Assembly: GCF_900091525.1 (NCBI RefSeq)
Contig: NZ_FMCU01000017.1
Span: forward strand, 1-64,000
From: Micromonospora matsumotoense
GTDB lineage: Bacteria > Actinomycetota > Actinomycetes > Mycobacteriales > Micromonosporaceae
Reading direction: 5' to 3'
DNA: 64,000 bases
In this document: piece by piece, positions 43,481 through 51,085 of the stretch
How the letters are laid out: each line of letters begins with the position of its first letter
Numbering within the stretch: position 1 is the stretch's first letter
Position numbers and translations under genes: made by a program
Notes under the pieces: generated by a model
The model's input: only the letters and a program-made list of their open reading frames with translations
The model's database searches: none
What the model was told of the DNA's origin: nothing

Positions 43481-44737
43481 ATGTTTTTCGCTGAGATGGG
43501 TCTGACTCAGCATGATTCCTTGACTGCTGCCCAGCAGGCCGCGAGTGAGGCGGCCTCAGCGTCTGGTGGCCGTTCTTTCACCTGTGTCGTATTTCAGCAA
43601 GGTGGGCGCCTCATGCTCACCACCGCCTTCTCGAATGCTTTTCTCATCAATCATGTTGTGGCTGAACCTGCCGCCAAAGGTGGCAATCCCCGTATGGCAA
43701 CGAATCGCCCCATGGATACGACGCACGTTCGGGCTATCAGTAAGTACCTTGTTGAGAATGAGCGGAACTACATCCTTCCGCCGGTGACCCTGAATGTTCG
43801 TTCGGTACCTGCGATTCACGTGCCGCGCGGCAATTTCGCCACGACGGTCGGATTTGTTGTCATTGGCGATGAAACGAGGTTCTCAGTCACTGATGGGCAG
43901 CATCGTCTTGCTGCGATTAGCAGGGCGGGGGGTTTGCTCAGTGATCCTGATTCGACGTTTATGAGCGACAGTGTTTCTGTGGTCATCGTTGTTGAGCCGG
44001 ACCTTGCCCGGATCCATCAGGATTTTGCCGATGCGGCGCAGACGAAGCAAATCCCAGCCAGTCTTCTGGCGGCATTTAATACTAGAGAGCCGCTTAACCG
44101 GGTGCTCACTAAGATCGTAGATGGTTCCACCTTGTTCCACTCTCGTATTGATGAGACCTCGAAGAGTCTGTCGAAGAATTCGCCAGCGGTTTTCTTGCTC
44201 AACCAGGTTCGCGGTATGGTCAAGGAGTTGCTGTTCCGGGACTATGCGCTTAGCGAGTCTAGTATCCCTGCGCGGAGTAACCAGGTGATCGGCACGACGG
44301 AGCAGCAGGATGCCTTCGTTGAACGGACGCTCTCGATGATGGAGATGCTGACGACGCACATGACGCCGTGGCAGGCCATCGCAGAACTACCTACCTCCGG
44401 TGGGCCTGCTAATCAGGTTGTTGACTATCGGAAGCACTACATCAACATGACCGCCACCGGGCTCGTGATTATCGGCCATGTCGCATATGAGATCGAGAAG
44501 AACCCAGATCCGGGTTGGCGTACTGATCAATACCTCCGGCTTGCCACGAAGATCGACTGGCGGCGCGACGCCGAAATTTGGCAAGGCGCGATTATTTCAG
44601 GTGACAAGATCAGCACCACTCGGGCGCCAGGGCGTTTGGCGGCGAAAAGAGTCATGGCTGCTATTGGGTTGCCGGCTGCCGACGTCGTCGAGGGTGCGCC
44701 ACAAGGGGCGGAGCCACTCCTGCGCGTTGAGATGTGA
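43481..44737 (+). CDS. Orphan DndB-like DGQHR-domain protein
   Basis: A 418-residue protein with the diagnostic motif VTDGQHRLAAI (about 146-156), NRPMDTTHVRAISKYLVENE and FADAAQTKQIPASLLAAFNT. DndB is the DNA-binding transcriptional regulator of phosphorothioate (dnd) modification clusters, but no dndA, C, D, E, F, G or H is in the window. Codon choice is more relaxed, with many A/T-ending codons, than in every neighbour, so recent acquisition is likely. The 3' end is followed by a 16-bp-stem terminator. DGQHR proteins also occur outside dnd clusters, so the role may differ. Confidence 0.8.
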   Translation: MFFAEMGLTQHDSLTAAQQAASEAASASGGRSFTCVVFQQGGRLMLTTAFSNAFLINHVVAEPAAKGGNPRMATNRPMDTTHVRAISKYLVENERNYILPPVTLNVRSVPAIHVPRGNFATTVGFVVIGDETRFSVTDGQHRLAAISRAGGLLSDPDSTFMSDSVSVVIVVEPDLARIHQDFADAAQTKQIPASLLAAFNTREPLNRVLTKIVDGSTLFHSRIDETSKSLSKNSPAVFLLNQVRGMVKELLFRDYALSESSIPARSNQVIGTTEQQDAFVERTLSMMEMLTTHMTPWQAIAELPTSGGPANQVVDYRKHYINMTATGLVIIGHVAYEIEKNPDPGWRTDQYLRLATKIDWRRDAEIWQGAIISGDKISTTRAPGRLAAKRVMAAIGLPAADVVEGAPQGAEPLLRVEM

Positions 44738-44816
44738 AGTCGACTACCAGTTCGATGCTCCGTTGGGGTGGCTAATAGTCCACCTCAACGGACTCCGGGG
44801 TTCTTAACCCAAGCTC

Positions 44817-45758
44817 CTAGCCGCAGCCCTCGTTTGAACGAGGGCTGCGGCTGCCTGGCTTGGCCAGGTCAGCGAAGGGCTTCCAGTGTTTCCTATGGTT
44901 GCTCTCTCGAATAGATCGGAGACGGTCATCGAATTCGGCAGAGATCTCTTCTGAGGTTGCCAGAAAAGGTGCAGCGGCCACGATCATCTTCAACTCGCGT
45001 GCCTCTCGCAGCAACGGCCACGAAGGGTCAGAGGTCACGTCCTGGCCGTAGGTAGCTGCCAATGACTCCTGTGCTCCCGTGCGTCCGAACCGCTGCTGGC
45101 CCACCGCGACGGCTGCCAGATCAACCTGCCGAGGGCCCACGCAGGTGGCGTCGAAATCGCACATAAATACCCGGTCCGATGGCTCTCGGAGCAGGTTGCT
45201 GACGTGGGCGTCCCCGTGGATGAGCCCCTGTTGCGTGCGCTGGTTCAGAGCGTCGATCTGCGGCTCCAAGCGGTCGCACCACTGCGTCAGATAGCCACGG
45301 TCACTCTCACCAATGCCGTCGGCGTCGGCCAGTCGTTTGCGCGCGTCAGCTACCGGCTCCCAGGCGGGGAGCGGAAACGGTGGCAGGCCGAGAGAGTGGA
45401 ACTCCCGCAGGACAAGGCCGAGGTCCTCCACCGTCGGGGTGGGTGATCCGGCTGGGAGGTATTCCCAAACGGATGCGGCCAGGGTGCCGACCTCGACCGG
45501 CTGCTCGACCCCCGGTGCCAGGCGGATGGTCGGCGCGTCGATGTCGGCGAACCAGCGCGCGAGGCGGACGACCTTGGCCACTCGGTCACGCAGTCGGTGA
45601 GTACGTGCGATCCGAATGACGATGCCGGACGTCGGCAGGGCGAAGACAGCGTTATTAGTCAACCGCAGCAACTGCGCGTCCTCCGAGGAAACGCCCAGAC
45701 TGGCCGCGACTTCTCGCATCGCCGCTGTCATCGCCTCTTCGGAGAACCGCCCGCTCAT
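44817..45758 (-). CDS. APH-family phosphotransferase coupled to XRE regulator
   Basis: A 313-residue APH-fold kinase. The catalytic loop LIHGDAHVSNLL and metal site VFMCDFDATCVGP are both present, with a P-loop-like N-lobe (NNAVFALPTSGIVIRIART). It overlaps the upstream regulator gene by 4 nt (ATGA), so I start at ATG 45758 (MSGRFSEEAM) although the frame stays open to 45959. Regulator-kinase pairs of this kind are common in actinobacteria, but substrates are unknown. Its last residues (EGCG) are encoded by a terminator palindrome. Confidence 0.85.
   Translation of the reverse strand: MSGRFSEEAMTAAMREVAASLGVSSEDAQLLRLTNNAVFALPTSGIVIRIARTHRLRDRVAKVVRLARWFADIDAPTIRLAPGVEQPVEVGTLAASVWEYLPAGSPTPTVEDLGLVLREFHSLGLPPFPLPAWEPVADARKRLADADGIGESDRGYLTQWCDRLEPQIDALNQRTQQGLIHGDAHVSNLLREPSDRVFMCDFDATCVGPRQVDLAAVAVGQQRFGRTGAQESLAATYGQDVTSDPSWPLLREARELKMIVAAAPFLATSEEISAEFDDRLRSIRESNHRKHWKPFADLAKPGSRSPRSNEGCG
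44819..44852. terminator. Bidirectional terminator inside the 3' end of the kinase gene
   Basis: AGCCGCAGCCCTCGTT (44819-44834) pairs perfectly over 16 bp with 44837-44852 around a 2-nt centre. It follows the DndB-like gene by 81 nt and at the same time encodes the last codons of the minus-strand APH-family gene. Confidence 0.8.
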
Positions 45759-47251
45759 ACAGTTGCCGCAGCACGGGCGGTGAGGGCACGCTCGAACGCG
45801 GCCACCTCCGGGAGTTCTCGATGGTGCACCAGGTCGCGGCGTAGGTTGACGACCCGATCGAGCACCCGTCGGGAACTGATCCCGCGCGACTGTTCCATCA
45901 CCCGGACACCCACGGCGAGGGCTCGCTCCGGCTCGTCGGCCAGGAACAACGCACTGCACAGGCCGACCTCGTTCAGCACCGTGCTGCGTACATTTGCCGT
46001 GCCGAAGGACGCGATGGCGGCCTCGACCCAGCGCACCGCCGCGGGCGCATGTCTGCCGTCCTGCCGCGCCCTGTCCCGATAGACACGGCCGTACTGGGCG
46101 AGCAGTTCGCCCCGGTCGTAAAACCCCATAGAGTCCGGCTCGCGCTCCTGGCTGATGCGGTCGAATTGATCGCTCGCCTTGCCCAAGGTCGTCACTGCGG
46201 TCCGGTGGTCGCCGAGAGCGGCGGCCGAGGCGGCTTCCGCGCCCCAGAGGAGGGCCTTGACCGCCGGGGTGGCCTGCGATCCGAGTTGGGCGTGCGCGAG
46301 TTGGAGCGTCGCCAGGGCATCCCGGTTGTGCCGCAGGTGTTGAAGCTGCTTGGCCTGCGCATAGCGGATCATCGCTGTCAGTGGTGCATCGCCAGCGGTG
46401 AGCGCGGCCCTTTCACCAGCGACGAAGTGCCGTTGGGCGTCGTCGTGTCTGCCCGCATCGAGGGCCGTCCAGCCGGCCAACTGGCGAGCTGCCGCGACCG
46501 CAGCCACCAGACGCGGGGTGAGCCCGGCCGGATGGGTCCAGTCGAGCATGCGGTAGACCGACTCGGCGAAGCGGGCCACCTCCCGGTACAGCAGGCCGCC
46601 TCCGCTCTCACGATCCACCGATCGGTAGAGGGTCAGCACGGCGTTCAGGCGTGTGACATCCGCTGCTCCGATGCGCCGGGGCGGGACGAGGTTCGTGCTC
46701 CCGATCAAGCCGGCTCCCGCAGCTACGGCGGCGATGGCAGCCAACAGTGCTCGCCGGCCCTCGTCCGGCCCCGGGGATGGTGGCTCGGGTGTCACGGCAA
46801 CACCCGTCATGTGGTTCCGGCCAATCGGGGTGAACCACAGGGAGGCCCCGGGGATACCGAATAGCCGCGCCCAGTGGGCCAGCCGGTCCAGGTGCACCAG
46901 TGGCGGGCCGTTCTCCACTCGGCTCAACTGCGCCTGGGTGATCCCCATCCACCCTGCCACCACGGTCTGGGGCAACGGGTGCCGTCCGTGGTACGGGTGG
47001 CACCGGTACGCCCTGATCACCTGCCCGAGGTGCCGTTCGGCCAGCGCCTGTCGTACCGGCTGGTGCTCCCAGAACGAGGCTGGCACCTCGGGCGGCGCGC
47101 TGAGCCGGTAGCGTTCGGCGGCCTGGCAGGGGGCGCAGCGTCCGCTGTCGTTGTCGCGGGCGAGCCGGCCGCCACAGCGTGGGCAGTTCACAGATGTCAC
47201 CGGCAACCTCGCCAATCGCGGGCGGCTGAGTCCGAAGTCGAGCGTATCCAT
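45755..47251 (-). CDS. XRE-type regulator with zinc ribbon and TPR region
   Basis: A 498-residue protein. It begins with a zinc-ribbon-like motif (CPRCGGRL, then CAPC). An XRE HTH follows (about 75-130: LPQTVVAGWMGITQAQLSRV), and then a long helical TPR-type region (about 200-490: HDDAQRHFVAGERAALTAGD). The alpha-helical repeats may bind a peptide or nucleotide signal. It forms an operon with the APH kinase and is divergent from the globin-like operon, which it could control. A hairpin CGCTCC-GTGCG-GGAGCG lies just upstream of the start at 47258-47274. Confidence 0.85.
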   Translation of the reverse strand: MDTLDFGLSRPRLARLPVTSVNCPRCGGRLARDNDSGRCAPCQAAERYRLSAPPEVPASFWEHQPVRQALAERHLGQVIRAYRCHPYHGRHPLPQTVVAGWMGITQAQLSRVENGPPLVHLDRLAHWARLFGIPGASLWFTPIGRNHMTGVAVTPEPPSPGPDEGRRALLAAIAAVAAGAGLIGSTNLVPPRRIGAADVTRLNAVLTLYRSVDRESGGGLLYREVARFAESVYRMLDWTHPAGLTPRLVAAVAAARQLAGWTALDAGRHDDAQRHFVAGERAALTAGDAPLTAMIRYAQAKQLQHLRHNRDALATLQLAHAQLGSQATPAVKALLWGAEAASAAALGDHRTAVTTLGKASDQFDRISQEREPDSMGFYDRGELLAQYGRVYRDRARQDGRHAPAAVRWVEAAIASFGTANVRSTVLNEVGLCSALFLADEPERALAVGVRVMEQSRGISSRRVLDRVVNLRRDLVHHRELPEVAAFERALTARAAATV

Positions 47252-47622
47252 TCAACTCGCTCCGTGCGGGAGCGGTATACGCAGCGCGCATATCGAGGAC
47301 GTTCCCGCCTCTCAGCCCGCCGGGTGCCTCGCGTGCCGAAAAGGACTAGACCTCGGGCGCTCAGCGGTCGGGCGTCATCTCGTCGCCTGGACACTGGAAA
47401 TCGTTGGCTCGGCCGGACTGAGTAGTCGGCTGGATGCCGAGGGCGCATGGTGCTCACGATCATCAGGGCATACCAGGACCGCTGGTCAAGAGCGATGGTC
47501 GACTGCATGGCCCGGGGCGGGTGCTGGGCTCCGGGGCGTGCCGACCCGAACGACGCGACCTCGTCCCCGCCCGCCCCGGTGCCCGTTCACCCTTCCGCCG
47601 AGAAACAGGGGCCGCAGACACC
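47252..47622. other. Divergent promoter region, 371 bp
   Basis: This is the intergenic stretch between the XRE gene and the globin-like operon. The only structure I see is the 6-bp-arm inverted repeat CGCTCC/GGAGCG at 47258-47274, next to the XRE start, which may be an operator. No further gene is supported. Confidence 0.4.
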
Positions 47623-47775
47623 ATGAACACCGCCGCAACAGACCTCCCCGTCCCCGCCGCCGACGAGAAGGTGACCGGGCCGCAGGCAGCGCCGCGCCCC
47701 AGCGAACACACTCCGTACCCGGGTCGGCTGTCCGATCGTGCGCCGGTCACGCCCGAGGGCGGTGAGCAGTCATGA
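47623..47775 (+). CDS. Short hypothetical protein leading the globin-like operon
   Basis: A 50-residue ORF with no recognisable domain, rich in Pro and Ala (MNTAATDLPVPAADEK; EHTPYPGRLSDR). The evidence for translation is the 4-nt ATGA overlap with the next gene and the chain of similar overlaps downstream. The ribosome binding site is weak (AGGGG, 11 nt before the ATG). It may be a leader peptide or a small partner protein. Confidence 0.45.
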   Translation: MNTAATDLPVPAADEKVTGPQAAPRPSEHTPYPGRLSDRAPVTPEGGEQS

Positions 47776-48050
47776 CCCCGGAGGAGATCGTCCATCGCTG
47801 GTTGCGGCTGGTGACGGCGGACGCGGAGCTGTCGCCGTACCTCATCGGGGTGGATCGGGTTCGGCTGGCCGCGCACCTGACGGCGAGCGTGACCGCCGCG
47901 CTCGCCGGGGAGCCGGCGGACGCCTGGGGTGGGCTCGGCCTGTCCGAGGAGCAGCATCGGCGCGTCGGTGACTACCTGGTCGGGGTGTGCTGGGCGGCCG
48001 ACCTGCCCGACGGGCGGATCGCCCAGGTGCGGCGGGCGGTGGCCCGGTGA
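47772..48050 (+). CDS. Truncated-globin-like protein lacking proximal histidine
   Basis: A 92-residue helical protein that aligns with the C-terminal two thirds of group I truncated haemoglobins: DAELSPYLIGVDRVRLAAHL and ALAGEPADAWGGLGLSEEQ correspond to the B-E and F helices. In haem-binding relatives the F-helix reads A-H-x-x-L/G; here Trp takes the position of the proximal histidine, and the A helix is missing. It therefore may not bind haem in the usual way. It overlaps both neighbours by 4 nt, the downstream one being a flavohaemoprotein-type reductase. The family call rests on my own alignment and is moderate. Confidence 0.6.
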   Translation: MTPEEIVHRWLRLVTADAELSPYLIGVDRVRLAAHLTASVTAALAGEPADAWGGLGLSEEQHRRVGDYLVGVCWAADLPDGRIAQVRRAVAR

Positions 48051-48994
48051 GGGAGGCCGACGAGCTGCGGGTGGCGCTGCCGGGTCGGCTCGCCGCCCAC
48101 GATGCCGAGCTGCTGATCGCCACGCTCCGCCGGGTCACCACCGACCCGGAGCCGGCGGCGCAGGCGGTGACGCTGACCGTGCTGGGTCATGCCTTCCGCC
48201 GGTTTGCGTTGCTGCCGCACGCGGAGCTGATCTGTGCGCTGGCCGGCGCCGACGTGCCGGTGGAGCGGCTGCGGCGGGCGGCGGCGCGGGCCGACGACGA
48301 TCCGCCGTGGCGGCCCGCCCAGGTGGTCGCCCGCGACAACCCCGGCGACCACATCGCCGTCCTGACGGTACGGCCCTGGCGGCCGCTGCCCTACCGGCCG
48401 GGCCAGGTCGTCGCCGTCAGCACGGCGCGCAATCCCGGCCGGTGGCGCTGGTATTCCCCCGCCAACGCGCCCCGCCCCGAGGGCACCGTCGAGCTGCACG
48501 TTCGCGCCGTCCCCGCCGGCAGCGTCTCGGTCAGCCTCGCCTACGAGGTGAACCCCGGCGACGTGGTCTGGCTCGGCCCGCCCCGCGACACCGGCCAGCA
48601 CCTGCGCGACGGCGACCTGTTGCTGGTGGCCGGCGGCACCGGCCTGGCCCCGCTGCGCGCCCTGGTCGAGCAGGTCGCCGCCGCCCCCGACGGCCGCCGG
48701 GTCACCCTGGTCGTCGGCACCCGCACCTTCTTCGACCTCTACGACCCGATCGCCCTCGACAAGCTCCAGTGTGCCCACGACTGGCTGACCATCGTGCCCG
48801 TCTTCTCCGACGACCCCGAGGCACACTCGGCCGAGCAGGGCGACGCGCTCACCACCGCCCTACGCCACCACCAACCCCACCAACAGGTGTACGTCTGCGG
48901 CCCACCCGCGATGCTCGCCGACGCCCGCCGCTGGCTACCCCTCGCCGGGGTGCCCGCCGAACGTCTTCACCTGCCCGATTTGTCGAGCCGCTGA
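48047..48994 (+). CDS. Flavohaemoprotein-type FAD/NAD(P)H reductase
   Basis: A 315-residue reductase. The first 85 residues are helical and uncharacterised. A ferredoxin-reductase-type FAD domain follows (about 90-185, RWYSPANAP as the RxYS flavin motif), then an NAD-binding domain (about 190-315, LLLVAGGTGLAPL and VYVCGPPAML). No iron-sulphur or haem domain is fused. Start GTG 48047 overlaps the globin-like gene by 4 nt, suggesting the reductase transfers electrons to that protein or to a substrate bound by both. Confidence 0.85.
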   Translation: MREADELRVALPGRLAAHDAELLIATLRRVTTDPEPAAQAVTLTVLGHAFRRFALLPHAELICALAGADVPVERLRRAAARADDDPPWRPAQVVARDNPGDHIAVLTVRPWRPLPYRPGQVVAVSTARNPGRWRWYSPANAPRPEGTVELHVRAVPAGSVSVSLAYEVNPGDVVWLGPPRDTGQHLRDGDLLLVAGGTGLAPLRALVEQVAAAPDGRRVTLVVGTRTFFDLYDPIALDKLQCAHDWLTIVPVFSDDPEAHSAEQGDALTTALRHHQPHQQVYVCGPPAMLADARRWLPLAGVPAERLHLPDLSSR

Positions 48995-49311
48995 TGGGGG
49001 CCTACCGCAGCGCACACGCCCTGGCCGGCCCGCTCACCCCCGAACAGGTTCACGCCCTGGCGATGCCGCTCACCCCACGCTGCCGACGCGGCTACCGCAC
49101 TGAGGACGTCGACGCTTTGCTGCATCGCCTCGCCTACGAGTTGCACCGCCGTATCCGCGAACGCGACGAGGCGCTCGCCGAGAATCGGCGCATCAAGAAC
49201 GCCCTGCGCGACTGGCGGTCGGCTCGCACCACCCAACGCCAGGGCCACGACTTGCCGCGCGAACCAACCGACGAAGCCCGATCCGCGACCGGTCTGCCCG
49301 TTCGGGCATGA
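48994..49311 (+). CDS. DivIVA-domain-like small protein
   Basis: A 105-residue protein with a DivIVA-type motif (RCRRGYRTEDVDALLHRL) followed by a coiled-coil (ELHRRIRERDEALAENRRI). DivIVA-like proteins bind curved membrane at cell poles or septa. It overlaps the reductase stop by one base (TGATG), closing the four-gene operon. Its stop is 6 nt from the convergent DarG stop. Confidence 0.75.
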   Translation: MGAYRSAHALAGPLTPEQVHALAMPLTPRCRRGYRTEDVDALLHRLAYELHRRIRERDEALAENRRIKNALRDWRSARTTQRQGHDLPREPTDEARSATGLPVRA

Positions 49312-49317
49312 AGCCGG

Positions 49318-50400
49318 TCAGGCCGACGACGCGGCCAGGCGGGGCAGCAGACTGGCGGACTGCAAGCGCTCGTATGCGGTGGTGACGTGCGCCGGCGTGA
49401 ACAGGCGTGCCTTCCGCCCGCTCCACGCCTGAACACGTTCGATCAACTCGTCGAGGTCGCTGGTCGGAGGCTCTACCTCACCGGCGAAGTGCACTGTGGC
49501 GAGCAGTTCGAGGCTGTACGGAGACTCGAACCCGTCCACCAGCGCAGCGATGCGGTCGAGCGCCTCCGGCAACCGGTGACCGGCAGCGAACCATGCGGAA
49601 ACGGCCTCGCTGGTTCCGTCGGTGAGGTGGATGGGACGCAACTCCTCGACCCGAGAGGTTCGGTCGCCGAAGCCGATCAGGTAGTGGCCTTCGAGGCGAT
49701 CGAGAACGTGGTTGAGGTTGTCCGCGTACGGCCCGTAGCGGCCGCGGGTGAAGGACAGGCGCAGCGGCTCCCCGAAGACCTGGAGAAAGTAGGCGATCTT
49801 CTGGATCTCCAGGTTGGTGATGCCGTCCCGGGGTTCCAACGCGCGTGCGCGGTCGAGATAGCGTTCGATGGCCCGCAGCAGCGTGGCGCGTCCGGCGGTC
49901 AGGGCTGGCTTACGGGTCGCGACCGGCATGTCCGCCGGCTCCGGAGCGCCCTCCGGGGGGAACAGCAGCACCTTGACGTCGGGCAGCTCGGCGAACGCCT
50001 GCTCGATCATTGGTTGGACCACGCCCCAGTCGAGCCCACCGTTGCCGCAGCCGAGGGCCGGCAGCGCCACCGAGCGGATCTGCTGTTCCCGGACGACCCG
50101 GACGAGATCAGTGAGACCGGACTGGATGTCGGACAACTTCGAGCTGGCCTTCCAATGACCCTTGGTCGGGAAATTGATCACGAAGCGGCGGGAACCGAGA
50201 AGACCGGAGTCGAACACGAACATTCGGCCCAGCTGGACATCTTTCGCCGCACAGGCGGCCCGGTAGGCCGTGTAGTTGGCGGGGAAGGCGCGCTTGAACT
50301 GGAGGGCGATCCCCTTGCCCATCACGCCCACGGTGTTCACGGTGTTGACCAGGGCCTCGGCGTCGGCGGTGAGCAGGTTGCCGTGGCTGACGACGATCAT
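49318..50400 (-). CDS. darG: DarG macro-domain antitoxin
   Basis: A 360-residue antitoxin. The N-terminal macro domain (1-155) has NTVNTVGVMGKGIALQFKRA and PALGCGNGGLDWG, the ADP-ribose-binding loops of the DarG/TARG1 type that remove ADP-ribose from thymidine in DNA. The C-terminal domain (about 170-360) matches the region that contacts DarT. It overlaps darT by 4 nt (ATGA), the usual order with toxin upstream. Confidence 0.93.
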   Translation of the reverse strand: MIVVSHGNLLTADAEALVNTVNTVGVMGKGIALQFKRAFPANYTAYRAACAAKDVQLGRMFVFDSGLLGSRRFVINFPTKGHWKASSKLSDIQSGLTDLVRVVREQQIRSVALPALGCGNGGLDWGVVQPMIEQAFAELPDVKVLLFPPEGAPEPADMPVATRKPALTAGRATLLRAIERYLDRARALEPRDGITNLEIQKIAYFLQVFGEPLRLSFTRGRYGPYADNLNHVLDRLEGHYLIGFGDRTSRVEELRPIHLTDGTSEAVSAWFAAGHRLPEALDRIAALVDGFESPYSLELLATVHFAGEVEPPTSDLDELIERVQAWSGRKARLFTPAHVTTAYERLQSASLLPRLAASSA

Positions 50401-51083
50401 TCGCGCACCTCCCTCCGGGTATAGCCGTAGTACCAGTCCGGTCTGACAACGACGTACGGGTTGATGATGCCAGCAGAACGGAGGAGCCGCCTCAGCTGTG
50501 TCTCCCGTGCCGTCGTCCGTACGGCGTAACCGATGACCAGCTCCAACGGAAACTCCCGGTGCACCAGCAACTCGGCCGCCCGTCGCCGCATCCGGTCCCG
50601 GTTCTCCGGAGTGTCGTTCCAGACCTTTTCCCGCATCAACATCCAGTCCACCAGATGGACCAGATCTTCCAGTCTTCCTGAGAACCGGGTGATCGTGGCG
50701 GCGCAGTTGCCGTCGCTGGCGACCCAGGCCAGGCCGGCCTCCTGAAGGCGATCAACCGAGCTCACGAGGTAGACGAGGGGATCGTCTCCACCCGGGTAAA
50801 GATCCGGCTTGCCCGACTCGTGATCCTTTGCAATCCGGTACATCATCGGGGAACGGGGCGCGAAGTAGAAGGGCACATAATCGGCGACGAATCCGCCGGG
50901 TGGGCAGGGCACCGGTTTGGTCCGGCGGTTGGCCTTGATGGGCGTCGAACCCACGTTGGTCACCAGGCGTTCGCCCACGACGCTGTCTGCCACGAGCCTT
51001 CGCGCTGCCAGGATCGCCGGCAGGTTGTCGACGTGGGTGAAGTGCATGATCAGCGCTCGTTCGGGTGGACGCGGCTGGTCCAT
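50397..51083 (-). CDS. darT: DarT single-stranded DNA ADP-ribosyltransferase toxin
   Basis: A 228-residue DUF4433/DarT toxin. HFTHVDNLPAILAARRLVAD is the NAD-binding start, FVADYVPFYFAPRSPMMYRI the substrate loop, and AELLVHREFPLELV carries the catalytic Glu. DarT adds ADP-ribose to thymidines in ssDNA; DarTG systems block phage DNA replication. ATG 51083 lies 2 nt after the stop codon of the Mrr-like nuclease gene, so the three genes probably share an operon. Confidence 0.93.
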   Translation of the reverse strand: MDQPRPPERALIMHFTHVDNLPAILAARRLVADSVVGERLVTNVGSTPIKANRRTKPVPCPPGGFVADYVPFYFAPRSPMMYRIAKDHESGKPDLYPGGDDPLVYLVSSVDRLQEAGLAWVASDGNCAATITRFSGRLEDLVHLVDWMLMREKVWNDTPENRDRMRRRAAELLVHREFPLELVIGYAVRTTARETQLRRLLRSAGIINPYVVVRPDWYYGYTRREVRE

Positions 51084-51085
51084 GT

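Noticed and set aside
43161..43513. Short minus-strand ORFs in the gap before the DndB-like gene
   Set aside because: No recognisable product, no convincing start signals and mutually overlapping frames.
43481..44737. Complete DNA phosphorothioation (dnd) system
   Set aside because: Only a DndB-like gene is present; no dndA, C, D, E or FGH in the window.
45759..45959. N-terminal extension of the APH-family kinase
   Set aside because: These codons overlap the 3' end of the XRE gene in another frame and lack a ribosome binding site, whereas ATG 45758 overlaps the XRE stop in the usual ATGA fashion.
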